From: Arcicella gelida
GTDB taxonomy: Bacteria > Bacteroidota > Bacteroidia > Cytophagales > Spirosomataceae
NCBI RefSeq assembly: GCF_034931025.1
Contig: NZ_JAYGIL010000033.1
Location: 1 to 64,000 of the forward strand
Reading direction: 5' to 3'
Length of the DNA stretch: 64,000 bases
The position numbers were made by a program, and so were the translations under genes. Positions 1-8,019 of this stretch are shown here, in pieces (within the stretch, counting starts at the first letter, position 1; each line of letters starts with the position of its first letter). The notes under the pieces are model-generated. The model worked only from the letters and a program-made list of their open reading frames with translations. It was not told where the DNA came from and did not search any database.

Positions 1-27
1 TTTCTTAGCAGTAACAAAATACAGAAA

Positions 28-66
28 AACCCCGAAAATTGCCAGTATTGACACTTCTTCGGGGTT
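28..66. terminator. Hairpin, possible bidirectional terminator
   Basis: Arms AACCCCGAA (28-36) and TTCGGGGTT (58-66) pair perfectly around a 21-nt loop. T-rich sequence follows on both strands. It lies just beyond the stop of the minus-strand gene remnant at 99-308 and may end it, or end a gene left of the window. The long loop lowers confidence. Confidence 0.45.
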
Positions 67-98
67 ATTTTATTGGCAATGTGTTGATTATTAAATAT

Positions 99-308
99 TT
101 ACAAGATTAAAGGGAAGCCGTCATAAAATAAATTTGCCTCTTTGAAATTTTCTTTTTTATAGTTACTCAAAAAGTCTTTCCCCAAAAATGTACTGGCAAT
201 TTTGTTTAACAGAATAATGAAAAATTCTGATGGTTCAGAAGCTAAACCTCCAATACCGATGATGATAAATACATTTTGTTTTTTGCTTGATGTGAAGTTT
301 TTATAATT
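99..308 (-). pseudogene. 3' remnant of an unidentified gene
   Basis: The minus strand holds 69 sense codons ending in TAA at 101-99, with no start codon usable for a full protein and an in-frame stop just upstream (311-309). The peptide has protein-like composition, with a hydrophobic beta-type segment (VFIIIGIGG) followed by a mixed-charge helical-looking stretch and the C-terminal tail FYDGFPLIL. I read it as the C-terminal end of a gene that was cut off, since REP-like sequence and a transposase begin right where the frame closes. The family is not recognised. It could also be chance open frame in AT-rich DNA. Confidence 0.4.
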
Positions 309-387
309 TTAGAATTGAGGTTATCTATGGTTTTGGGTCGCCACCCTTTCAGGACTAAACTAAACGTCTTTTACGAAGTATCCCCAG

Positions 388-840
388 TTATTCCCAAACA
401 TATCGTTCATCAAATTCAACTTTATACTTTTTTAGAAATGCTCTGTATTCATCTTGAAAAGTCTTTTTTCGGTGATGTTCATGTTGATTTTGGATATATT
501 TTACTACTATTTCTATTTGACTTGGATTCACCGAAAACGCTCCATAGCCATTTTGCCAATAGAAATTTTTTAACGATTCATCTTTGGTTTTCATCCATTT
601 TGAAGCGTTCGATTTAAGCTCTTCTACCAATTTCATTAGGGCTATTTTTTTAGATAGCATACAAAGTATATGAATATGGTCAGTATATCCCCCGACAATG
701 ATGGGTTGACAATCCAATTTTTTGCAGATACCACCTAAGTAATGATGAAGTTCGTTTTCGTAAGGCGGGTGTATAAGTGGCTGACGATATTTGGTACTAA
801 ATACAATATGTACATAGTTTTTTACAAGTGATTGTCCCAT
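388..840 (-). CDS. REP-associated tyrosine transposase (IS200/Y1 family)
   Basis: A 150-residue protein of the Y1 (HUH) transposase superfamily, which nicks single-stranded DNA hairpins through a tyrosine. Visible hallmarks are the HUH metal-binding motif His55-x-His57 in YTDHIHIL and the catalytic tyrosine region VVKYIQNQ (Tyr115). Length matches IS200-type proteins. It stands alone, with no TnpB, and REP-like palindromes lie on both sides (about 340-372 and 896-944) plus a tandem array at 985-1265, which is the arrangement expected of a domesticated RAYT rather than a classic IS200 copy. The frame is intact and starts with ATG at 840. RAYT versus plain IS200 is an inference from the surrounding repeats. 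Confidence 0.85.
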   Translation of the reverse strand: MGQSLVKNYVHIVFSTKYRQPLIHPPYENELHHYLGGICKKLDCQPIIVGGYTDHIHILCMLSKKIALMKLVEELKSNASKWMKTKDESLKNFYWQNGYGAFSVNPSQIEIVVKYIQNQHEHHRKKTFQDEYRAFLKKYKVEFDERYVWE

Positions 841-895
841 CTATTAATCGTTTTAAGGTTAAAACTATAAATCAAAAATGTAGTCTGCCATCCCT

Positions 896-944
896 AGCCC
901 TGAAAGGGCTAAATCCCATAGCACAGGGCAACGCCCTGTGGTTT
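896..944. repeat. REP-like palindromes beside the RAYT gene
   Basis: Two adjacent short palindromes, AGCCCTGAAAGGGCT and CACAGGGCAACGCCCTGTG, lie 55 bp upstream of the transposase start. The first shares the CCCTTTCAGGG-type core with the tandem array at 985-1265 and a degenerate copy sits on the other side of the gene near 348-362. They are probably substrates or products of the neighbouring transposase. Confidence 0.6.
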
Positions 945-984
945 GTGAGGTATGGATGATGTTCACGTGAATATGAGGGTTCAC

Positions 985-1265
985 ATTATGCGTTTTTTAC
1001 AGGGCTATTTGATTTATCGTTTTTTCATGGGCGATGCCCATTGTTGATAGATTACGCCCTTTCAGGGCTATTTGATTTATCGTTTTTCCATGGGCGATAC
1101 CCATTGTTGATAGATTACGCCCTTTCAGGGCTATTTGATTTATCGTTTTTCCATGGGCGATGCCCATTGTTAATAGATTACGCCTTTACAGGGCTATTTG
1201 ATTTATGCGTTTTTCAATGGGCGTTATCCATTGTTGATAGAGATTATGCTCTTTCAGGGCTTTTA
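985..1265. repeat. 63-bp tandem array of REP-like units
   Basis: About four and a half copies of a 63-bp unit. Each carries two small palindromes, GCCCTTTCAGGGC and TGGGCGATGCCCA. Inner copies are nearly identical and the outer ones decay, as expected for a minisatellite that expands from the middle. There are no unique spacers and no cas genes, so it is not a CRISPR array. Because 63 is a multiple of three it gives a misleading open frame on the plus strand. Confidence 0.85.
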
Positions 1266-1340
1266 TGATATATTAAATTTACCGAAAAATCAGAATACAA
1301 AAGAATTTTTCCTTGTTTTTGATGGCTTGATGGGTATCAA

Positions 1341-1376
1341 AAAAAACACATCCGCTCAAAGTGAACGGATGTGTTT
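1341..1376 (-). terminator. Rho-independent terminator of the SusCD/FAS1 operon
   Basis: An 11-bp perfect stem (1344-1354 with 1366-1376, arm ACACATCCG) is followed on the minus strand by an uninterrupted run of T. It lies 21 bases past the stop of the last operon gene (1398). Confidence 0.9.
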
Positions 1377-1397
1377 GTAATAAAAAGAGTGATACGA

Positions 1398-3215
1398 TTA
1401 TTGCAATTTGAATGGTAAAAACCAGTTTTCTTTGTTCATCAGTTTGCTTCTTACGGCTGCTGCATTAGGGTTGTTGGCTTTTCTTAATTTATCATATACT
1501 TTATCTGCCAAGAAAGTTGGGTCTTCTCTACGAAGGGCAACTCTTACTAAATCGCCCCAACGATGTCCTTCAAAAGCTAATTCTAAAGCCCCTTCTTCAA
1601 TGATTGAGTTTTCAATAGCAATGGTACTGTCACCAACTACGGCAGTATTTTTCAACATGGCTCTTCCTCTGATTCCTGTTGCTAAGTGCCATGATGAACG
1701 ATAACGTACTGGTGCATCGCCGTTTCTAGCATCAAAGTCGAATGGAGGAACATCGAAAGTATTCATCAAGTTGGTTTTATCAGAAGATGTACCGTTATAT
1801 ACAGATGCTACACCGCTGTTCAATAAAGCGAAAGCTAGCTTTCTACGTCCTTCACGGTTGGCAGCTTCAGCAAATTTCAAGTGTACATTGGCTGCTCTGT
1901 TCAAGAACCAACGTCCATTTTTTTCTTGTAAACTTTTACCTACTAAGGAAATCACAGAGCCCGTCAAGTTTGGATTTAGGTAGTTATAAAGGTATTTATA
2001 CACTACTGGTTTGCCATTAACTGTTTTGTAAGACATCTTTCCACGAGCATCAAAGTTGAAGTTGTTCGTTTGTGTTTGCGAACTCCACATATCTTGTACT
2101 TGTTGCGAAGGCTGTAACAAATATTTACCACCTACATTCGAGAACAATTCTACGAAAGGATTTTCTGGTAAAAACTTATTGTCGAAAGGCAATAACCAAA
2201 GCCATTCTGGGTCACGAGAAATGTTTGAAGTATTCGATATTCCATTATAAGTAGTATTCGAACGGTCACGTGCGAAGATTGAACGCCAGCCAGTGTTGTT
2301 GTTATCAAGCAATCTGTTTTCGTCGTTGATGTTGGCATCATAACTTACTGCGATTGGACCCATACTACTGCTGATTTGTCCACGAGTAATTTTGTATAAA
2401 TGATACCAAACGTTAATATCAGTTGCTTCAAAACCAAGGCGGTCGGATGTTGTCATAATGTATTTGTACATAGTAGCCGCTTTGGTAAATTGGTTATCCC
2501 ACAAGTACAAATCTCCCAATAAAATAGTTTTATTAATGAAGAAAGTAGTAGGCGAGTAGCCATCCACGTTGTTTGAAACGAAAGTATTATCCAAAGTATA
2601 AGGGTCAAGATATACACTTGGAATCGTTTCCATATCCGTGATAAGTTGCTTAATCATTTCCTTTAAAGGAATAGCAGGCTTACTTGCAATGGCTGATACA
2701 TCACCAATTTTTTCAATTGATTCTGTGATGTATGGAACACTGTTGTAGTGAATGGCTAATTGCAAATAAATCCAGCTTCTTAAAGCAATTACATCAGCAT
2801 AGCGTTGGTTGTATTCTGTTCTTTTGATTTTGTTAGTTTCAACCATAATCTTGAAATTCTTCAAGATGTCGTTACAGTTAAGAATCAATTCATAATACGG
2901 ACGAGGGTTCGCATAAGCATTACTTTCTGTAACATTATGGTTATTGATTTCACGCAATGCTATGTCAGCATTATCAGTAACATCTAGCAAATCTGCACGA
3001 AGTTCGTTTAATACGACATATTGCTTTGCAAGAGTCGAAAACTTACCATATAGACCAATGATAGCAGCATCTGCATCGAAAATATCACGATACATTTGTT
3101 GGCTAGTGAGTGCTTCTTCAGGGTCAAGGTCGAATACTTCTTTACACGAACTACCAACCCATACACAAGAAAGTACAGCTAGATTGAAGATTATTTTTTT
3201 AAACATTGATTTCAT
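1398..3215 (-). CDS. SusD/RagB-family surface lipoprotein (pair 1)
   Basis: A 605-residue nutrient-binding lipoprotein that caps a SusC-type TonB-dependent pore on the outer membrane surface. The N-terminus is a type II signal with lipobox ending in Cys24 (VGSSC), followed by the acidic stretch and helix-rich layout typical of SusD proteins. The C-terminal region ends in a WGDLVR-type segment and a NWFLP motif close to the end, as in other RagB/SusD proteins. It is the last gene of the operon, 60 bp after its SusC partner. Initiation at Met4 is equally possible. The substrate cannot be told from the sequence. Confidence 0.88.
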   Translation of the reverse strand: MKSMFKKIIFNLAVLSCVWVGSSCKEVFDLDPEEALTSQQMYRDIFDADAAIIGLYGKFSTLAKQYVVLNELRADLLDVTDNADIALREINNHNVTESNAYANPRPYYELILNCNDILKNFKIMVETNKIKRTEYNQRYADVIALRSWIYLQLAIHYNSVPYITESIEKIGDVSAIASKPAIPLKEMIKQLITDMETIPSVYLDPYTLDNTFVSNNVDGYSPTTFFINKTILLGDLYLWDNQFTKAATMYKYIMTTSDRLGFEATDINVWYHLYKITRGQISSSMGPIAVSYDANINDENRLLDNNNTGWRSIFARDRSNTTYNGISNTSNISRDPEWLWLLPFDNKFLPENPFVELFSNVGGKYLLQPSQQVQDMWSSQTQTNNFNFDARGKMSYKTVNGKPVVYKYLYNYLNPNLTGSVISLVGKSLQEKNGRWFLNRAANVHLKFAEAANREGRRKLAFALLNSGVASVYNGTSSDKTNLMNTFDVPPFDFDARNGDAPVRYRSSWHLATGIRGRAMLKNTAVVGDSTIAIENSIIEEGALELAFEGHRWGDLVRVALRREDPTFLADKVYDKLRKANNPNAAAVRSKLMNKENWFLPFKLQ

Positions 3216-3275
3216 CTTATTTCGATAATTTTAACGATTAATAATGTCAGTTGACTAAGGGATTTTAGCTTGATA

Positions 3276-6200
3276 TTATAAACCAATTCTAAGCCCTAAG
3301 TGAAATGATTTTTGGATAGGCTCTAAAGTATTGTCAACGCCTTGTCCTACTACTGCATTTGTTGAACTAAATTCTGGATCATAACCAAGGTATTTTGTTA
3401 AAGTCAACACGTTGTTTGCCGCAGCATATACTGTTAAATATTTCAAAATACTTTTGTCGATTGAGAAATTATACGACACTGAAACTGATTTTAATCTAAA
3501 ATATGAACCATCTTCAACCCATCTGTTTGAGAAGCGTGCATTTTGAACAGGATCGCCATAAGTAGCTCTTGGAATATCTGTGATTTGTCCTTCGCCTCTC
3601 CAACGAGCAACCATCGCTGCTGATTGATTATTGAAATTTGCACCAGATTCAATACTTCTACGAGTATAATTATATACTTCGTTGCCAGAAACAAAGCTAC
3701 AAAGTGCATCCAATGTCCAGTTTTTGTAGATAATACGGTTTGTAATACCACCATAGAAATCTGGGTTTGGATTTCCGATAATCTTTCTGTCTTGGTCGTC
3801 GATTATTTTATCGCCATTCAAATCTTCGAATCTAACATCACCACCTTGGAAAGCTCTTAAAGAACCATCTGGCAATCTTGACGATAAACCTTCAGCATTA
3901 GCCTCTGCATTGGAAGCATAAACACCTTTAGAAGTATTACCAAAGAATACATTCGGACTTTCACCCACACGGCTCAAGAAAGAAGCCTGACCGTAATTAG
4001 AAATAATGTCCGCATTGGCGTTTGGTAACTTATCTAATTTAGTGTTTGATTTAGCGATGGTTACACCCAAATCCCATTTCAAATCAGATTTGTTTAATAA
4101 TTTGATATTTAAACTTGCTTCAACACCTGAAGTACTCATGGCAGCGTTGTTCGTCATTACATAACCTACACCTGCTACAGTTGGTAATTTCTCAGCGATA
4201 ATCATGTCTGTAGTTTTGTTGCGGAATATATCAACACTTAAACCCAGACGCTCGTGAAGAATACTCATATCTAAACCAGCATTTTGTTTAGATATATTTT
4301 CCCATTTCAAGTTCGGATTAGCAATATTTCCACGAACAATCCCTTGAAGACCTAATAAGTTTTGACCAACATAATATTGTTTTGAAGCATAATTACCGAT
4401 GTCATCATTTCCAACACGACCTGTAGAAACACGAAGTTTTAATAAATCGAAAGGACCATCTGCTAAGAATTGTTCAGAAGAAAGTAGCCAAGCTGCTGAT
4501 ACAGCAGGCATCACTGCAAAAGGAGTACCGCCAATTCTGACAGCATCGCTTGTAGAAACATCTTTCCCAAAACGAGAAGAAGCATCCATTGCCATTGTGA
4601 AAGCCAAGAAGTACTTATCAGCATAAGTATAATTTAAGTTGAAATAAGTGTTCAACCAATTATAAGTACCAATACCACCTTGAATATTGTTGTATAAAAC
4701 AGAACCATTGTTTACACTGATTAATTGGTCGGTTGCTGAATTATAAGCCAATACTTTGTCTTGTTCTACTTTAGAGCTAATAAAACGCAAACCCAGACGA
4801 CCAGAAAACTCATGAACGTTTTTGAAGGTTTTATTGAAAGCTAAATACGTTTCATTTGATACATTAAATAAACGTTTTGTTTGTGAACTCAACTGGTTTA
4901 ATGCCAACACATTTTTAAGGGTATCACTTACCAAACCATAGTTAGGAATAAAACGGTTTTCTTTTACTTTATCGAAAGTAACTGCAATGTTCGTTCCTAG
5001 TTTGAAAGCATTTGAAATGGCATATTGGAAGTCAATCACACCAAAGAAACGGTAAGCTTTATTCCCACCCAAAGTACTTGTAGCAGCCACAGCAGGATTA
5101 CCCACCGAGAATATATCTTCATCAGCTAAGAAAGGAGAAAAAATCCCTTGACTAGAAACACTATAATCTGTTAAGATTGGTGCTTTGATTAAAGCTAAGT
5201 AAAGAGGATTTGTTTTAGAGGCAAATCCAAAATCTTTGGTTTCAGCTTCATTGTACGAGAAACTCAAGTTGGCTGCTGCTGTAAGTTTGCGGCTTAGGTT
5301 CATATCAGCATTGAAACGAGTACTGTATTTCTCTAAAGTAGAACCCGCTACGCCATTCTTATTACTTAAATAGTTTACAGAAAGGGCATATTTTGCAATG
5401 TTATCACCACCCGTTACACGTAAATACATGTTGGTAAGCGGTTTACTTGCCATTACTTTTTTCTGCCAGTCGGTATCGTTATGATAAGTATAATAATCAG
5501 GATTCGACTTGCTATCATTCATAAAAGGCAAACTTTCCATTTGCGTATTTGAATAACCCGCTGATGAAAGAATGTCTGTTAGATAACTTCTATAACTATT
5601 GGCATTCATCACAGGCAAATTATTGGGAGCAGCATTTACACCACCATACATGGCGAAGTCAATTTTTGTTCCTAATTCTTTTGCTCTTGAAGTCGTAATC
5701 ATGATAACTCCATTAGCTGCTTTTGTACCATAAATTGCCGATGCCGAAGCGTCTTTTAATACAGTAATATTGCTGATGTCTCTTACATCAATATAAGCCA
5801 ATGGATTATCGAAGTAATTGTTATTCAATGAGCTACCATATATTCCTGCATCATAAATAACATTGTCAATTACATATAAAGGACGGTTTGTTCCTTGCAT
5901 AGAATTTAAACCACGTAAAGTAGTGAAAGCTCCACTGTTAGTAGTACCTGAATAGCGAGTAGCATTTAAGCCAGCTACTCTTCCTTGTAAATAACTATCT
6001 GGAGAATCGGTAATTCTTGCCCAAGCGTCAGGAATTGCCAAAGCACTAGCTGCACCAATAACACGTTTCCCTGTTGAAGTACCAGTTGGTAATCCAAAAG
6101 ATTTTTCAAGCCCTGATTGGTCTTGAATCGTGATAGTGATTTTACTACGTTTAGCAACGGCTATTTCAGCACTTTCATAGCCAGGACATTCTACAGAGAC

Positions 6201-6497
6201 TGAAACTTTCGGACTAGGTACACTTAGTTTAAAAGTTCCGTCTTCAGCGGTAATAGACGAAGTCATGTTTTTAAAATAAACCCTTGCACCCGTTACAGGT
6301 TTTCCTGTAGAAGCACTTATTACAACACCAGTAATTTCGGTATTATATTTCGGAAGAATTTTTACTACTTCTTGAATTTTAGGGTCTTGTGCCTGTACAG
6401 CCGTGCCGCACATCATGATTCCACAAAAAGATGCTAAAGCAACTGTTGTTTTGGGAAATGCTTGTATATTTTGTATGAAATACTTCATTTGAATCAT
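3276..6497 (-). CDS. SusC/RagA-family TonB-linked outer-membrane transporter (pair 1)
   Basis: A 1073-residue TonB-dependent transporter that takes up a bound ligand across the outer membrane. After a signal peptide (residues ~1-36, cleavage near VQAQ) come a carboxypeptidase-like regulatory domain (~50-130), a TonB plug with the SusC signature SAIYGTKAANGV near residue 255, and a long beta-barrel ending in FHLGLRIGL. Length is normal for the family. It starts 22 bp after the upstream FAS1 gene and precedes its SusD partner, so the three are likely cotranscribed. The N-terminal extension before the regulatory domain is slightly longer than in pair 2. Confidence 0.92.
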   Translation of the reverse strand: MIQMKYFIQNIQAFPKTTVALASFCGIMMCGTAVQAQDPKIQEVVKILPKYNTEITGVVISASTGKPVTGARVYFKNMTSSITAEDGTFKLSVPSPKVSVSVECPGYESAEIAVAKRSKITITIQDQSGLEKSFGLPTGTSTGKRVIGAASALAIPDAWARITDSPDSYLQGRVAGLNATRYSGTTNSGAFTTLRGLNSMQGTNRPLYVIDNVIYDAGIYGSSLNNNYFDNPLAYIDVRDISNITVLKDASASAIYGTKAANGVIMITTSRAKELGTKIDFAMYGGVNAAPNNLPVMNANSYRSYLTDILSSAGYSNTQMESLPFMNDSKSNPDYYTYHNDTDWQKKVMASKPLTNMYLRVTGGDNIAKYALSVNYLSNKNGVAGSTLEKYSTRFNADMNLSRKLTAAANLSFSYNEAETKDFGFASKTNPLYLALIKAPILTDYSVSSQGIFSPFLADEDIFSVGNPAVAATSTLGGNKAYRFFGVIDFQYAISNAFKLGTNIAVTFDKVKENRFIPNYGLVSDTLKNVLALNQLSSQTKRLFNVSNETYLAFNKTFKNVHEFSGRLGLRFISSKVEQDKVLAYNSATDQLISVNNGSVLYNNIQGGIGTYNWLNTYFNLNYTYADKYFLAFTMAMDASSRFGKDVSTSDAVRIGGTPFAVMPAVSAAWLLSSEQFLADGPFDLLKLRVSTGRVGNDDIGNYASKQYYVGQNLLGLQGIVRGNIANPNLKWENISKQNAGLDMSILHERLGLSVDIFRNKTTDMIIAEKLPTVAGVGYVMTNNAAMSTSGVEASLNIKLLNKSDLKWDLGVTIAKSNTKLDKLPNANADIISNYGQASFLSRVGESPNVFFGNTSKGVYASNAEANAEGLSSRLPDGSLRAFQGGDVRFEDLNGDKIIDDQDRKIIGNPNPDFYGGITNRIIYKNWTLDALCSFVSGNEVYNYTRRSIESGANFNNQSAAMVARWRGEGQITDIPRATYGDPVQNARFSNRWVEDGSYFRLKSVSVSYNFSIDKSILKYLTVYAAANNVLTLTKYLGYDPEFSSTNAVVGQGVDNTLEPIQKSFHLGLRIGL

Positions 6498-6519
6498 CGT
6501 TAAATTTTTATGTAGCTAA

Positions 6520-7980
6520 CTAAAGCACTGGTACAAGTTTGATATAATCGAGTGCCATTGCATTTGTTCCATTGGCAACCAAGTACATATTAAGAGTTCC
6601 ATAAGTACCGACTGTATATTCTCCCAGTAATTGTTCTGTATAATTCTTCGAAGGCATGGCAGTAGTTGGATAAGCAAAAGTTGTAGAGCTTAAAGAACCC
6701 ATCGCTAACTTTTGGTTGATAACAAAAGTTGCTGTTTCGCCTGTCGCCGTGTTTGAATTATATAAATCGTTTACTGCCACCCAATACACTTTGTACTTGA
6801 TAGAAGGAGTTTCAGGAGCTACATATCTTAACCAAAAACCTGCATTACCATGCCCAACCACAAAAACTGATTTGAAACTTGTGTTAGTTAATGGGTTTAA
6901 CAAAGTTCTTGTAGCGATGACAGCAGCCCCTAAATTTGAAGCAGTTGGCATTCTAGCAATATAATTTTCACCTTGAATAATGATTGGCTTAAATTTCTCT
7001 ACAACATCTACATTAATTTTACCCAATACATGAACGATACCATTACTTACTTTGAAACTTTGAGTGATAGCAGATTTATCAATCGTATAGTTTACATCAA
7101 ATTTAGATTTGATAGCCGTTGGAAGTTGTTCAAGAGAATATTCTCCTTCAATCACTAAATCTTTGATGGTTTCATAAGCTGCTTTTCTGTAAGTACTGTC
7201 AGAAGTACTTGTTTTGTAGTAAGGCGATAACTTATTTACTTCTTGTGTGAAAACATCATTTGGTAATAAGAAATAAGTATAACGTTTTGACTCATCGTTC
7301 AAATCATATACGTTTTGTGTAAATGAGTTTACAGATTGAAATCCTGTTCCCGGACGATACACTGGCTCGCCCGTAGTAGCACTGATACTATCAACAATTG
7401 CAGTGTTAGGGTTAAATACAAGTGTTGTAAGGTTTACAATAGCACCGCTTTGTAGAGAAGTAGTTTTAGTTGAATTTACATAATCCCAAAGTGAAGGCAA
7501 TACTTGTACAGCACTACCAATGATATGCAATACACCGTTTCCAACATATTTATTAGAAGAAGTAATGGCTGCTGTAGCAAAAACATCCTTACTGAAGTTG
7601 GCATATTTTCCATTTAACAAACCTACTAATTCAGACGTTTGTGTTGACGGCATCACGTGGCTTTGTAAACCGATATGATTTCCCACAAAAGCTTTTAAAG
7701 CGGTAGTGTCATTGATAATTGTTGTGCTTAAGTTAGCTAATGCGTCGTTGGTAGGCGCCCAAACTGTATAATTTTTAGAAGATGAAATTACTTTATCGTA
7801 ACCTGATTTATCTAAAAGTTCTTTGAATTTACTCAAGTTGGTTTGTGTGCTAATTTCAGCATATAATGATTTTCCTAAATCATCATTCTCTGAAACCAAG
7901 CGGTCGTCCCAAGTCTTACACGACGCTAGTATTATACCGCAAGTAACTATGAGCAAAAAATATAAATATCTTATTTTCAT
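6520..7980 (-). CDS. FAS1-domain lipoprotein with C-terminal beta-rich module
   Basis: A 486-residue lipoprotein. An upstream in-frame ATG at 8019 would put 13 polar residues before the signal peptide, so ATG at 7980 (MKIRYLYF) is the better start; lipobox ILASC. Fasciclin-type repeats follow: the first has FKELLDKSGYDKVI, an APTNDALANL box and a NGVLHIIGSAVQV end; a second, more divergent one ends NGIVHVLGKINVD. The last ~150 residues are a different domain, beginning IIIQGENYIAR and ending MALDYIKLVPVL, a pattern resembling CBM6/CBM35-type jelly rolls. It probably binds a polymer at the surface for the adjoining SusC. Function is inferred. Confidence 0.82.
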   Translation of the reverse strand: MKIRYLYFLLIVTCGIILASCKTWDDRLVSENDDLGKSLYAEISTQTNLSKFKELLDKSGYDKVISSSKNYTVWAPTNDALANLSTTIINDTTALKAFVGNHIGLQSHVMPSTQTSELVGLLNGKYANFSKDVFATAAITSSNKYVGNGVLHIIGSAVQVLPSLWDYVNSTKTTSLQSGAIVNLTTLVFNPNTAIVDSISATTGEPVYRPGTGFQSVNSFTQNVYDLNDESKRYTYFLLPNDVFTQEVNKLSPYYKTSTSDSTYRKAAYETIKDLVIEGEYSLEQLPTAIKSKFDVNYTIDKSAITQSFKVSNGIVHVLGKINVDVVEKFKPIIIQGENYIARMPTASNLGAAVIATRTLLNPLTNTSFKSVFVVGHGNAGFWLRYVAPETPSIKYKVYWVAVNDLYNSNTATGETATFVINQKLAMGSLSSTTFAYPTTAMPSKNYTEQLLGEYTVGTYGTLNMYLVANGTNAMALDYIKLVPVL

Positions 7981-8019
7981 TTGAATTTCTTTTAATGTTT
8001 TAAAACTGACTGATTTCAA

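Noticed and set aside
315..617. Plus-strand open frame of 100 codons
   Set aside because: Antisense to the RAYT gene, which has clear HUH and tyrosine motifs on the minus strand.
985..1265. Possible CRISPR array
   Set aside because: Copies are contiguous and nearly identical, with no unique spacers and no cas genes nearby. The same applies to arrays A, B and C.
1041..1380. Plus-strand open frames with 21-residue repeats
   Set aside because: Translation of the 63-bp REP-like tandem array; the period is a multiple of three, so frames stay open by chance.
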